DNA of 38,927 nucleotides from an uncultured Azohydromonas sp. (lineage in GTDB: Bacteria; Pseudomonadota; Gammaproteobacteria; Burkholderiales; Burkholderiaceae_C), in NCBI RefSeq assembly GCF_937926365.1, contig NZ_CALAOH010000206.1, forward strand, positions 1 to 38,927. Reading direction: 5' to 3'. Numbering within the stretch: the first letter of the stretch is position 1; each line of letters starts with the position of its first letter. Below are positions 18,727 to 28,131 of the stretch, one piece after another. The notes under the pieces are model-generated. The model searched no databases and was not told the origin of the DNA. It saw nothing but the letters and a program-made list of their open reading frames with translations. Made by a program: the position numbers and the translations under genes.

Positions 18727-20097
18727 ATGAACCTCTCCGCCCTTACCGCCCTGTCGCCGCTGGACGGCCGCTATGCCGCCAAGGTGGCGGCGCTGCGCCC
18801 CCTGCTGTCCGAGTTCGGCCTGATGCACCGCCGCGTGCAGGTCGAGGTCGAGTGGTTCATCGCGCTGTCGGACGCCGGCTTCGCCGAGTTCATGCCGCTG
18901 TCGCAGGCCTCGCGCGAGCTGCTGCGCGGCCTGGTGCAGAACTTCTCCGAGGCCGACGCGCAGGCGATCAAGGACATCGAGAAGACCACCAACCACGACG
19001 TCAAGGCCGTGGAGTACTGGATCAAGTCCCGCTTCGAAGGCCAGGCCGAGCTGCAGGCCGCCGGCGAGTTCGTGCACTTCGCCTGCACCAGCGAGGACAT
19101 CAACAACACCAGCCACGCGCTGATGCTCAAGGCCGCGCGCGAGCAGGTGCTGCTGCCGTCGCTGGACCGTGTCATCGAGCGCCTGGCGTCCATGGCGCAC
19201 CAGTTCGCCGCCGAGCCCATGCTCAGCCGCACCCACGGCCAGACCGCCAGCCCCACCACCGTGGGCAAGGAGATCGCCAACGTCGTGGCCCGCCTGCGCC
19301 ACGCGCGCAGCCGCATCGCCGAGGTGAAGCTGCTGGCCAAGATGAACGGCGCGGTGGGCAACTACAACGCGCACCTTTCGGCCTACCCGGCCGTCAACTG
19401 GGAAGCCTTCAGCCGCCAGGTGGTGGAAGGGGCACTGGGCCTGACCTTCAACCCCTACACGATCCAGATCGAGCCGCACGACTACATGGCCGAGCTGTTC
19501 GACGCCGTCACCCGCGCCAACACCATCCTGGTGGACTGGTCGCGCGACGTCTGGGGCTACATCAGCCTGGGCTACTTCAAGCAGAAGACCAAGGCGGGCG
19601 AGATCGGCTCCAGCACCATGCCGCACAAGGTCAACCCCATCGACTTCGAGAACGCGGAAGGCAACTTCGGCCTGGCCAGCGCGGTGCTGACGCATCTGGC
19701 GCAGAAGCTGCCGATCAGCCGCTGGCAGCGCGACCTGACCGACTCGACCGTGCTGCGCAACATGGGCGTGGCGCTGGGCTACGCCGTGCTGGGCCTGGAG
19801 TCCCTGTCGCGCGGCCTCGACAAGCTGGAGCTCAACCGCGAGGCGCTGGCCGCCGACCTGGACGCGTCCTGGGAAGTGCTGGCCGAGCCGATCCAGACCG
19901 TGATGCGCCGCTACGGCCTGCCCAACCCGTATGAGCGCCTGAAGGAGCTCACCCGCGGCAAGGCCATCACGCGCGAGGCCATCGCCGGCTTCATCGACAC
20001 GCTGGTGGAGCTGCCCGAAGGCGAGCGCGCGCGGCTGAAGGAGCTCACGCCCGGCGGCTACACCGGCTGCGCCGAGGCGCTGGCCAAGCGGATCTGA
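18727..20097 (+). CDS. purB: Adenylosuccinate lyase
   Basis: The protein has 456 residues, as in E. coli PurB. It catalyses two beta-eliminations that release fumarate, in the IMP pathway (SAICAR to AICAR) and in AMP synthesis. Fumarase-superfamily motifs are intact: TSEDINNTSH at about 121-130, RTHGQTASPTT with the catalytic His near 170, and the signature GSSTMPHKVNPIDFENAEGN at about 294-313, which contains the catalytic Ser of the flexible loop. The ATG is placed by the conserved N-terminus LSALTALSPLDGRY. It is divergent from the pyrimidine operon and about 100 bp from pyrF, which may be transcribed with it. Confidence 0.97.
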   Translation: MNLSALTALSPLDGRYAAKVAALRPLLSEFGLMHRRVQVEVEWFIALSDAGFAEFMPLSQASRELLRGLVQNFSEADAQAIKDIEKTTNHDVKAVEYWIKSRFEGQAELQAAGEFVHFACTSEDINNTSHALMLKAAREQVLLPSLDRVIERLASMAHQFAAEPMLSRTHGQTASPTTVGKEIANVVARLRHARSRIAEVKLLAKMNGAVGNYNAHLSAYPAVNWEAFSRQVVEGALGLTFNPYTIQIEPHDYMAELFDAVTRANTILVDWSRDVWGYISLGYFKQKTKAGEIGSSTMPHKVNPIDFENAEGNFGLASAVLTHLAQKLPISRWQRDLTDSTVLRNMGVALGYAVLGLESLSRGLDKLELNREALAADLDASWEVLAEPIQTVMRRYGLPNPYERLKELTRGKAITREAIAGFIDTLVELPEGERARLKELTPGGYTGCAEALAKRI

Positions 20098-20200
20098 GCT
20101 GCGGCGGCGGGCAGTGCAGGCCCGCCCCTCACATGACGCTTCGGCGTGCCGATAAGCAGGCCGCAACCCGACTTTCCCGATTTCTGAAAGCGGAATTTCC

Positions 20201-21022
20201 ATGAAATTCACCGACCTGCTCCAAGCCGCCGAGGCGCGCAGCCAGTCGCTGCTGTGCGTGGGCCTGGACCCGGAGCCCTCGAAATTCCCGGGCGACTGGA
20301 AGGGCGATGCCTCGCGCATCTACGACTTCTGCGCCGCCATCGTCGAAGCCACGCACGACCTGGTGAGCTGCTTCAAGCCGCAGATCGCCTACTTCGCCGC
20401 GCACCGCGCCGAGGAGCAGCTGGAGCGGCTGGTCCAGCACATCCACCGCGTGGCGCCGGGCGTGCCGGTGATCCTGGACGCCAAGCGCGGCGACATCGGC
20501 TCCACCGCGCAGCAGTACGCGCGCGAGGCCTTCGAGCGCTACCAGGCCGACGCGCTCACGCTCTCGCCCTTCATGGGGCTGGACTCGATCGAGCCCTACA
20601 TGGACGCCTGGCCCGACAAGGGGCTGATCCTGCTGTGCCGCACCTCCAATCCCGGCGGCAGCGACCTGCAGGCGCAGCGGCTGGACAGCGGCGAGCTGCT
20701 GTACGAGCGCGTGGCGCGGCTGGCGCAGGGCCCGTGGAACCGCCACGGCCAGCTCGGCCTGGTGGTGGGCGCCACCTTCCCGGCGGAAATCGAGCGCGTG
20801 CGCGAGCTCGCGCCCACGCTGCCGCTGCTCATCCCCGGCGTGGGCGCGCAGGGCGGCGACGCGGCCTCCACCATCCGCGCCGGGCTGCGCCCGGGCGGCA
20901 CGGTGATGGTGAATTCCTCGCGCGCCGTGCTGTACGCCAGCGCGGGCGCGGACTTCGCGGCCGCGGCCCGCGCCGAGGCGCAGCGCACGCGCGACGTGCT
21001 CAACGCCGCTCGCGCGGGCTGA
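20201..21022 (+). CDS. pyrF: Orotidine 5'-phosphate decarboxylase (type 2)
   Basis: The enzyme has 273 residues, the length of the type 2 PyrF group. It decarboxylates OMP to UMP, the last step of de novo pyrimidine synthesis. The catalytic segment VILDAKRGDIGSTAQQYA contains the Asp-Lys-x-x-Asp array. LLCVGLDPEPSKFP at the N-terminus and GVGAQGGDAASTIRAG (phosphate binding) at the C-terminus are also typical. The ATG has only a weak GCGGA upstream. It follows purB and precedes the hybrid kinase gene by 22 bp on the same strand, so read-through into the kinase is possible. Confidence 0.96.
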   Translation: MKFTDLLQAAEARSQSLLCVGLDPEPSKFPGDWKGDASRIYDFCAAIVEATHDLVSCFKPQIAYFAAHRAEEQLERLVQHIHRVAPGVPVILDAKRGDIGSTAQQYAREAFERYQADALTLSPFMGLDSIEPYMDAWPDKGLILLCRTSNPGGSDLQAQRLDSGELLYERVARLAQGPWNRHGQLGLVVGATFPAEIERVRELAPTLPLLIPGVGAQGGDAASTIRAGLRPGGTVMVNSSRAVLYASAGADFAAAARAEAQRTRDVLNAARAG

Positions 21023-21044
21023 GTCTTCCCGGCGGAGGCAGGCC

Positions 21045-23195
21045 ATGTGGAGCGCGCTGACGTCCCACACCGGCTCGGGCCTGCTGCCCGAAGTGCAGCA
21101 GGACGTGCGTCCGCGCGTGGCGCGCTTCTTCTTCGCCGCCGCCGCCACGGCGGCGGCGGCCAGCGGCGCGCTGCTGGCACTGCCCGGCGTGCAGGTGGAA
21201 GGCGCCGAGCGCTTGGTGCTGCTGCTGTCGGAGCTGCTGCTGTGCGGCGTGAGCCTGCACGCGCTGCGCACGCGCGAGGGCGCGCTGGACGCGGCCGTGC
21301 GGCGCGTGTCGCTGGCGGCGCTGCTGCCCATCGCGCTGATCGCGTGGCTGGTGGACCGGGGCCTGGGCGGTGCGGGCAGCGGCTTCCTGGCGGTGCTGGT
21401 CTGCATGTGCGCCGCCGTGGCGCGCAAGCGCACGGCGCTGCTGGTGGGCACGCTGGGTTTGTTGCTGCTGGGCGCACTCGCCTGGGGTCATCACAGCGGC
21501 GCGCTGCCGGCCCAGGGGGGGCAGCCGCCGGCGCTGCAGTTCGCGCTGCAGGTGGTGGTGCTGCTCACCGGTGCCGCGGGCGGGCGCGTGCTCCACGGCG
21601 TGCTGGAGATGGTCCTGCACAAGGGCGCGGACGGCGGGCAGCGCTTCGCCGCGCTGCTGTCCCTGGCGGCCGAGTTCTATTGGGAGACCGACGCCCAGTG
21701 GCGGCTCACGCGCGTGCTGCGGCGCGACCGCCGCGGCCGTTTCCAGGCGCTGCCCGGCCCCTGGGGGCAGCCGCTGTGGGCCTTGCCGGCGCTGCGCGCG
21801 GACCCCGCGGTGATCGAGGCCCAGCGCGCGGAGCTGCAGGCTTGCCGCCCGCTGCGCGAGATGTGCGTCACCTGGCAGGCCGGGCCGGGCGCGCTGCGCT
21901 GGCTGCGCGTGAGCGGCGAGCCGCGCCATGACGCGCGCGGCCGGTTCCTGGGCTATTGGGGCGTGGGACGCGACTTCACGGTGGCGCGCCGCGCCGCCGC
22001 GGCGGTCGAGGCGCTGCGCGAGCAGTCGCGCCTGCAACTGCGGCAGGCGCTGGACCAGGCGCAGGCCGCCAGCCGCGCCAAGAGCGCCTTCCTCGCCAAC
22101 ACCAGCCACGAGCTGCGCACGCCGCTCAACGCGCTGGTGGGCCTGGCGCAGCTCGCGCGCGCCCCGGGCCTGGAGGAGGACAAGCGCCAGCAGTACTTGG
22201 CGCAGATGCTCGACAGCGCCGACACGCTGATGGCGGTGATCTCCGACATCCTGGACCTGTCCAAGATCGAGGCCGGCAAGCTCGACATCCACCCGCAGGA
22301 CTTCGACCTGCAGGCGCTGCTGCAGCGGCTGCAGCGCGGCTATGCCGCCATCGCCAGCACGCACGGCCTGGCGCTGGTGCTGGACATCGACCCCGCGCTG
22401 CCGCAGGGCGCGCATGGCGACCCGGTGCGGCTGCGCCAGGTGCTGGGCAACTACCTGAGCAACGCGTTGAAGTTCACCGAGCAGGGCCTGGTGCGGCTGA
22501 GCGCGCACGCCGTGGCGGGCAACCGGGTGCGCTTCGAGGTGGAGGACACCGGCCCGGGGCTGGACCCGGCGACGCAGGCGCAGCTGTTCCAGCCCTTCAT
22601 CCAGGCCGATGACTCCACCACGCGGCGCCACGGCGGCACGGGGCTGGGGCTGTCGATCTGCCGCGAGCTGGCGCAGCTCATGGGCGGCGAGGTGGGGGTG
22701 GCCAGCCGTCCGGGGCGAGGCTCGCGATTCTGGTTCGAGCTGCCGCTGCCCGCGGCCGCCGCCCCGGTGGTGGTGCCCGCGCCCGCGCCCGTGCCGTCGG
22801 CGCAGGCCCTGGCGGGCGTGCGCGTGCTGATGGTGGAGGACAACTTCATCAACATGACCATCTCCACGGCCATGCTGCAGCAGTGGGGCGCACAGGTGAC
22901 AGGCGCCGCCGACGGGCTGGAGGCCCTGGAGGCGGTGGACCGCGCGCTGCAGGAGAACCGTCCGTTCCAGGCGGTGCTGATGGACATGCAGATGCCGCGC
23001 ATGGGCGGGCGCGAGGCCACGCGCGAGCTGCGCCGGCGCTTCGACCCGCAGACGCTGCCCATCGTCGCGCTGACCGCCGCGGCGCTGCCGTGCGAGCGCG
23101 ACGAGGCGCTGGCCGCGGGCATGAACGACTTCCTCACCAAGCCCATCGACGCGCCCAAGCTGCTAGCGACGCTGCAGAGGGTGTTGAGGGTCTAA
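21045..23195 (+). CDS. Membrane hybrid sensor histidine kinase with receiver domain
   Basis: This is a 716-residue hybrid kinase. About five to six membrane helices fill residues 26-185, followed by a PAS-like sensory region (about 195-330, ending YWGVGRDFT). The HisKA domain has FLANTSHELRTPLN with phospho-His near 355. The HATPase domain has the N box NYLSNALKF near 469, G1 DTGPGLD and G2 GTGLGLSI. A C-terminal receiver starts VLMVEDNFIN near 593, with phospho-Asp near 647 (VLMDMQMP) and a conserved Lys in FLTKPID. There is no HPt domain and no response-regulator gene nearby, so the output partner is unknown. It starts 22 bp after pyrF with GGAGG upstream of the ATG, and converges on the NCS2 permease gene. 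Confidence 0.93.
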   Translation: MWSALTSHTGSGLLPEVQQDVRPRVARFFFAAAATAAAASGALLALPGVQVEGAERLVLLLSELLLCGVSLHALRTREGALDAAVRRVSLAALLPIALIAWLVDRGLGGAGSGFLAVLVCMCAAVARKRTALLVGTLGLLLLGALAWGHHSGALPAQGGQPPALQFALQVVVLLTGAAGGRVLHGVLEMVLHKGADGGQRFAALLSLAAEFYWETDAQWRLTRVLRRDRRGRFQALPGPWGQPLWALPALRADPAVIEAQRAELQACRPLREMCVTWQAGPGALRWLRVSGEPRHDARGRFLGYWGVGRDFTVARRAAAAVEALREQSRLQLRQALDQAQAASRAKSAFLANTSHELRTPLNALVGLAQLARAPGLEEDKRQQYLAQMLDSADTLMAVISDILDLSKIEAGKLDIHPQDFDLQALLQRLQRGYAAIASTHGLALVLDIDPALPQGAHGDPVRLRQVLGNYLSNALKFTEQGLVRLSAHAVAGNRVRFEVEDTGPGLDPATQAQLFQPFIQADDSTTRRHGGTGLGLSICRELAQLMGGEVGVASRPGRGSRFWFELPLPAAAAPVVVPAPAPVPSAQALAGVRVLMVEDNFINMTISTAMLQQWGAQVTGAADGLEALEAVDRALQENRPFQAVLMDMQMPRMGGREATRELRRRFDPQTLPIVALTAAALPCERDEALAAGMNDFLTKPIDAPKLLATLQRVLRV

Positions 23196-23237
23196 GCGGA
23201 AAGGGGCGGGGAGAGGGCAGGCCCTGCCCTGCTTGCG

Positions 23238-24524
23238 TCAGCCCCGCTTCCCCCCGCGCAGCAGCGCATGCAGCCCGATGGCCCCGAAGGTGGCGGTCCC
23301 GATGCCGCCCAGGGCGAAGTCGCCGAAGCGCAGCGTGAAATCGCCCGTGCCCAGCACCAGTGTGATGGCCGCGACCATGAGGTTGGTGTTGTCGGAGAAG
23401 TCCACGCGGTTGGAGACCCAGATGCGCGCGCCGGAGACGGCGATCAGGCCGAAGACCACGATCGAGACGCCGCCCATCACCGCCAGCGGGATGGCCTGGA
23501 TCAGCGCGCCGAACTTGGGGCTGAAGCCCAGCACCAGCGCCACCAGCGCCGCCACCACGAACATGGCCGTGGAGTAGATGCGCGTGGCGGCCATGACGCC
23601 GATGTTCTCGGCGTAGGTGGTCACGCCCGTGCCGCCGATGGCGCCGCTGGCCATGGTGGCCAGGCCGTCGCCGATGAAGGCGCGGCCCATGTAGGGGTTC
23701 ATGTCGCGCCCGGTCATGGCGCCCACGGCCTTGAGATGGCCCAGGTTCTCCGCCACCAGGATCACCGCCACCGGTGCGATCAGCAGCATGGCGTGGCCGT
23801 CGAAGACCGGCGCCGCGAAGCGCGGCAGCCCGAACCACGGCGCCGCGGCCACGGCCGAGAGGTCGATGGGCTTGCCCAGGCCCAGCCCGTTGGTCAGCAG
23901 CGCGTACAGCAGCGAGGCGATGAGCAGCCCCACCAGGATCAGCAGCCGCTGCGCCAGCCCGCGGCTGAACACCGCCACCAGCGCCACGCAGACGAAGGTC
24001 AGCGCCTGCATCCAGGCGTCGAAGCCCGTGGGCGCCATGTTCTTCACCGGCACCGAGGCCAGGTTCAGCCCGATGACGGCCACCACCGCGCCCGTGACCA
24101 CCGGCGGCATCAGCGACTCGATCCAGCGCGTGCCGGCGGCCGCCACCAGCAGGCCCAGCAGCACGTACAGCGCGCCGCACGCGATGATCCCGCCCAGCGC
24201 CACGGGCAGGTTGGCGTTGGGGCCGCCGGCCTGGTAGCCGGTGGCGGTGATGACCACGCCGATGAAGGCGAAGCTCGACCCGAGGTAGCTGGGCACGCGC
24301 CCGCCGGTGAGCACGAAGAAGATCAGCGTGCCCACGCCGCTCATGAGGATGGCGACGTTGGGGTCGAAGCCCATGAGCAGCGGCGCCAGCACCGTGGCGC
24401 CGAACATGGCGATGACGTGCTGCACGCCCAGCGCGGCGGTCTGCGGCCAGGACAGGCGCTCATCGGGCGCCACCACGGCACCGGGAGGGGCGTCCACGGG
24501 ACGCCAGCGGGGGAAAAGGCTCAT
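23238..24524 (-). CDS. NCS2 family nucleobase permease (uracil/xanthine type)
   Basis: The 428-residue inner-membrane carrier belongs to the nucleobase-cation-symporter-2 family, with about 12-14 hydrophobic segments. QTAALGVQHVIAMFGATVLAPLLMG at the N-terminus, VPSYLGSSFAFIG, AENLGHLKAVGAMTGRD (the substrate-site Glu region) and GGTGVTTYAENIGVMAATR (NCS2 signature) place it with UraA/RutG uracil permeases rather than with the xanthine group, but substrate is inferred. GGAG precedes the ATG at 24524; the upstream open part is not coding. It lies alone on the minus strand between two histidine kinase genes. Uracil import would match the URC operon 5 kb away. Confidence 0.9.
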   Translation of the reverse strand: MSLFPRWRPVDAPPGAVVAPDERLSWPQTAALGVQHVIAMFGATVLAPLLMGFDPNVAILMSGVGTLIFFVLTGGRVPSYLGSSFAFIGVVITATGYQAGGPNANLPVALGGIIACGALYVLLGLLVAAAGTRWIESLMPPVVTGAVVAVIGLNLASVPVKNMAPTGFDAWMQALTFVCVALVAVFSRGLAQRLLILVGLLIASLLYALLTNGLGLGKPIDLSAVAAAPWFGLPRFAAPVFDGHAMLLIAPVAVILVAENLGHLKAVGAMTGRDMNPYMGRAFIGDGLATMASGAIGGTGVTTYAENIGVMAATRIYSTAMFVVAALVALVLGFSPKFGALIQAIPLAVMGGVSIVVFGLIAVSGARIWVSNRVDFSDNTNLMVAAITLVLGTGDFTLRFGDFALGGIGTATFGAIGLHALLRGGKRG

Positions 24525-24650
24525 GAAGGTCGCTCCAGCACTGCGGGCAATTCGGGAAAAAGCGGCGCAGTGTAGAAGGCCCCCGCGTTTGAATGCCCGC
24601 GACCGTGCGGCTGCGCTAGATTGGCGCCCTGGAGTGGACCAAGGAGCCAC

Positions 24651-26174
<1,524 letters not shown>

Positions 26175-26195
26175 GAGGCCGCGGGGGCGCTCCGC

Positions 26196-26633
26196 TCAGA
26201 CGCCCGCCCACCGCACGATCTGCGCCGCCGGCATTGCGCCGCTGATGCGCGCCACCTCGCGGCCCTGCTGCAGCTTCAGCAGCGTGGGGATGCTGCGCAC
26301 CTGGAAGCGCGCGGCGGTGTGCGGGTTGGCGTCGGTGTCCACCTTGACCAGCAGCGCGCGGCCCTTGAGCTCGCGCGCGGCCTGCTCGAAGGCGGGCGCC
26401 ATGCTGCGGCAGGGGCCGCACCAGGGCGCCCACAGGTCCACGATCACCGGCAGCTCGGTGCGCGCGGTCACGCGCTCGAAGTCGGCATCGGTGAGCGCCA
26501 GCGGCCGGCCGTCGAGCAGGGGCTGTCCGCAGCGGCCGCACACCGGGTCCTCACCCAGCCGGGCGCTGGGGATGCGGTTGAGCGCCGCGCAGTGCGGACA
26601 AGCGACATGGGTGGGAGTAGAGGCAGCGTCCAT
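26196..26633 (-). CDS. trxC: Thioredoxin 2 (zinc-containing)
   Basis: The protein has 145 residues, matching TrxC. An N-terminal zinc ribbon has two Cys pairs, CPHC (12, 15) and CGRC (32, 35), that bind one zinc. The thioredoxin domain has the redox active site WAPWCGPC (Cys72, Cys75) and the cis-Pro loop VRSIPTLL. It reduces protein disulfides in the cytoplasm and is often linked to oxidative stress. The ATG at 26633 begins MDAASTPTHVACPHC; the longer frame upstream adds unrelated residues. It converges on the PAS kinase gene and is divergent from the ECF sigma gene. Confidence 0.95.
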   Translation of the reverse strand: MDAASTPTHVACPHCAALNRIPSARLGEDPVCGRCGQPLLDGRPLALTDADFERVTARTELPVIVDLWAPWCGPCRSMAPAFEQAARELKGRALLVKVDTDANPHTAARFQVRSIPTLLKLQQGREVARISGAMPAAQIVRWAGV

Positions 26634-26704
26634 GCCCCGATGGTGGTGGCAAGCGCGCTGCCCACAAGGGCGCCACTGCCTCACGCGAGACAGGGCACCG
26701 CGTG

Positions 26705-26732
26705 GGAATAATGGGGCGACACCACTCGTACA
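26705..26732 (+). promoter_or_regulatory. Candidate ECF-type promoter upstream of the sigma factor gene
   Basis: GGAATA at 26705-26710 and CGTACA at 26727-26732 are separated by exactly 16 bp. This resembles the GGAAC-N16-CGT pattern of ECF-sigma promoters and would allow autoregulation. The predicted transcription start is only a few bases before the GTG start codon at 26742, so the mRNA would be nearly leaderless. The call is based on a pattern match only. Confidence 0.35.
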
Positions 26733-26741
26733 CCCTCGCCA

Positions 26742-27275
26742 GTGGATGCTCCGGACAACTTCAAGCGGCTGCTGCTAGCGGCCATCCCGCGGCTGCGCCG
26801 CTATGCGCGCTCGCTGGTGTTCGACGGCCCACGCGCCGATGACCTGGTGCAGAGCACGCTGGAGCGGGCGCTGACGCGCTGGCAGCAGTTCGACGAGCGG
26901 CGCGATCTGCTGCTGTGGCTGTTGTCCATCGCGCACAACGCGCACCAGGACGGGCTGCGGCGCGACGCGCGGCTGTCGATGCTGGAGCCCGAGCGCATGG
27001 AACAGGAGCTGGACCGCCAGGCCGGCGCGGCGCAGCCGCCGGACATCGGGCTGCGGCTGGATCTGTTGGCGGCGTTGCGCACGCTCACGCCGGAGCTGCG
27101 CGAGCCCCTGCTGCTGGTGGTGGTGGAGCAGCTGAGCTATGCCGAGGCGGCGCAGGTGCTGCGCATCCCGCCGGGCACCGTGATGTCGCGCATCAGCCGC
27201 GCGCGGCTGCTGTTGCGTCGGGTACTGGGCGACGGCAAGCCCCCATCGCGCTCGCACCTGCGGCGCGTGGTTTGA
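26742..27275 (+). CDS. ECF RNA polymerase sigma factor
   Basis: The 177-residue sigma factor has only regions 2 and 4. Region 2 has RLRRYARSLVFDGPRADDLV followed by QSTLERAL and LLSIAHNAHQD. Region 4 has ELREPLLLVVVEQLSYAEAA and RIPPGTVMSRISRARLLLRR, a clear helix-turn-helix that reads -35 DNA. The start is GTG at 26742; no ribosome-binding site is visible. The gene 23 bp downstream encodes a single-pass membrane protein of the anti-sigma type, so this is a standard sigma/anti-sigma pair. The inducing signal is not evident. The closely linked trxC, divergent, might hint at a redox or envelope signal, but that is speculation. Confidence 0.93.
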   Translation: MDAPDNFKRLLLAAIPRLRRYARSLVFDGPRADDLVQSTLERALTRWQQFDERRDLLLWLLSIAHNAHQDGLRRDARLSMLEPERMEQELDRQAGAAQPPDIGLRLDLLAALRTLTPELREPLLLVVVEQLSYAEAAQVLRIPPGTVMSRISRARLLLRRVLGDGKPPSRSHLRRVV

Positions 27276-27298
27276 GTGCAGCGAAAAGGCACGAGGGA

Positions 27299-28090
27299 AT
27301 GGACGCCGACCGCATCGATGACGGACTGCTCAGTGCGTGGCTGGACGACGAACTCGACCCGGCACAGCGCGCGCACGTGGAGCAATGGCTGCGCGAGCAC
27401 CCGGAGGATGCCGAGCGCGTGCGCCAGTGGGGGGCCGACCGCGACGCACTGCGTGCGCACTTCGACCCGGTGCTCAACGAGCCGGTGCCGGCCTCGATGC
27501 AGCGGCGGCTGCTGACGCGGCCGCTGTCGCAGCGCCCGTGGGCGCGCGCCGCGGCGGTGCTGCTGCTGGTGGGCGGCGGCGCGGTGCTGGGAGCGGGGGC
27601 GATGTGGCGCTGGCAGGACCTGCTGCCCGGGCCGCTGGCGCAGTCGCCGCGGCAGTGGGTGCATCGCGCGGCGGTGGCGCACGCGGTGTATGCCCCGGAA
27701 CAGCGCCACCCGGTGGAAGTGGGCGCCAACGAGGAGCACCTGGTGCGCTGGCTCACCAAGCGCACCGAGTTGCCGGTGAAGCTGTTCGATCTGCAGGCCC
27801 AGGGTTTCAACCTGGTGGGCGGGCGGCTGCTGCCTGATGCCTCGGGGCCGAGCGCGCAGCTGATGTACGAGGACGGGGAGAAGCACCGCGTCACGGTGTA
27901 CCTGCGCAAGCCCGAGGCCGGCACGCCGGCGGCGTTCCGCTTCGAGCACCAGGGCGGGCTCAACCTGTTTTACTGGGTCGAGAGCGGCTGCGGGTACGCG
28001 CTGGTGGGCGACCTGCCGCGCGACAAGCTGCTGGCGCTGGCGATGGAGATCCACCGGCAGCAGACGACGCAGGCGGGGACGGGCGGCTGA
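27299..28090 (+). CDS. Transmembrane anti-sigma factor (RsiW-like, COG5662 type)
   Basis: The 263-residue protein has an N-terminal cytoplasmic part (DDGLLSAWLDDELDPAQRAHVE, the helical anti-sigma signature), one membrane helix at about 82-104 and a periplasmic C-terminal domain ending in ESGCGYALVGDLPRDKLLALA. It should hold the ECF sigma factor inactive at the membrane until a signal arrives. It lacks the HxxxCxxC zinc-binding motif of ZAS anti-sigma factors; the only Cys is in the periplasmic part. It lies 23 bp after the sigma gene and about 40 bp before the MFS gene, so all three could share a transcript. Confidence 0.88.
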   Translation: MDADRIDDGLLSAWLDDELDPAQRAHVEQWLREHPEDAERVRQWGADRDALRAHFDPVLNEPVPASMQRRLLTRPLSQRPWARAAAVLLLVGGGAVLGAGAMWRWQDLLPGPLAQSPRQWVHRAAVAHAVYAPEQRHPVEVGANEEHLVRWLTKRTELPVKLFDLQAQGFNLVGGRLLPDASGPSAQLMYEDGEKHRVTVYLRKPEAGTPAAFRFEHQGGLNLFYWVESGCGYALVGDLPRDKLLALAMEIHRQQTTQAGTGG

Positions 28091-28119
28091 GCCCGGGCAG
28101 GCCGCCCACCCCGCCTGCC

Positions 28120-28125
28120 TAGAAT
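28120..28125 (+). promoter_or_regulatory. -10 candidate just before the AmpG-like gene
   Basis: TAGAAT lies six bases before the ATG at 28132. If used as a -10 box, the transcript would start at or very near the start codon, that is, nearly leaderless. No clear -35 hexamer is visible. Confidence 0.3.
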
Positions 28126-28131
28126 CCCGTG

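Noticed and set aside
18649..20319. Minus-strand open frame of 556 codons opposite purB
   Set aside because: An antisense shadow; purB has full catalytic motifs on the plus strand.
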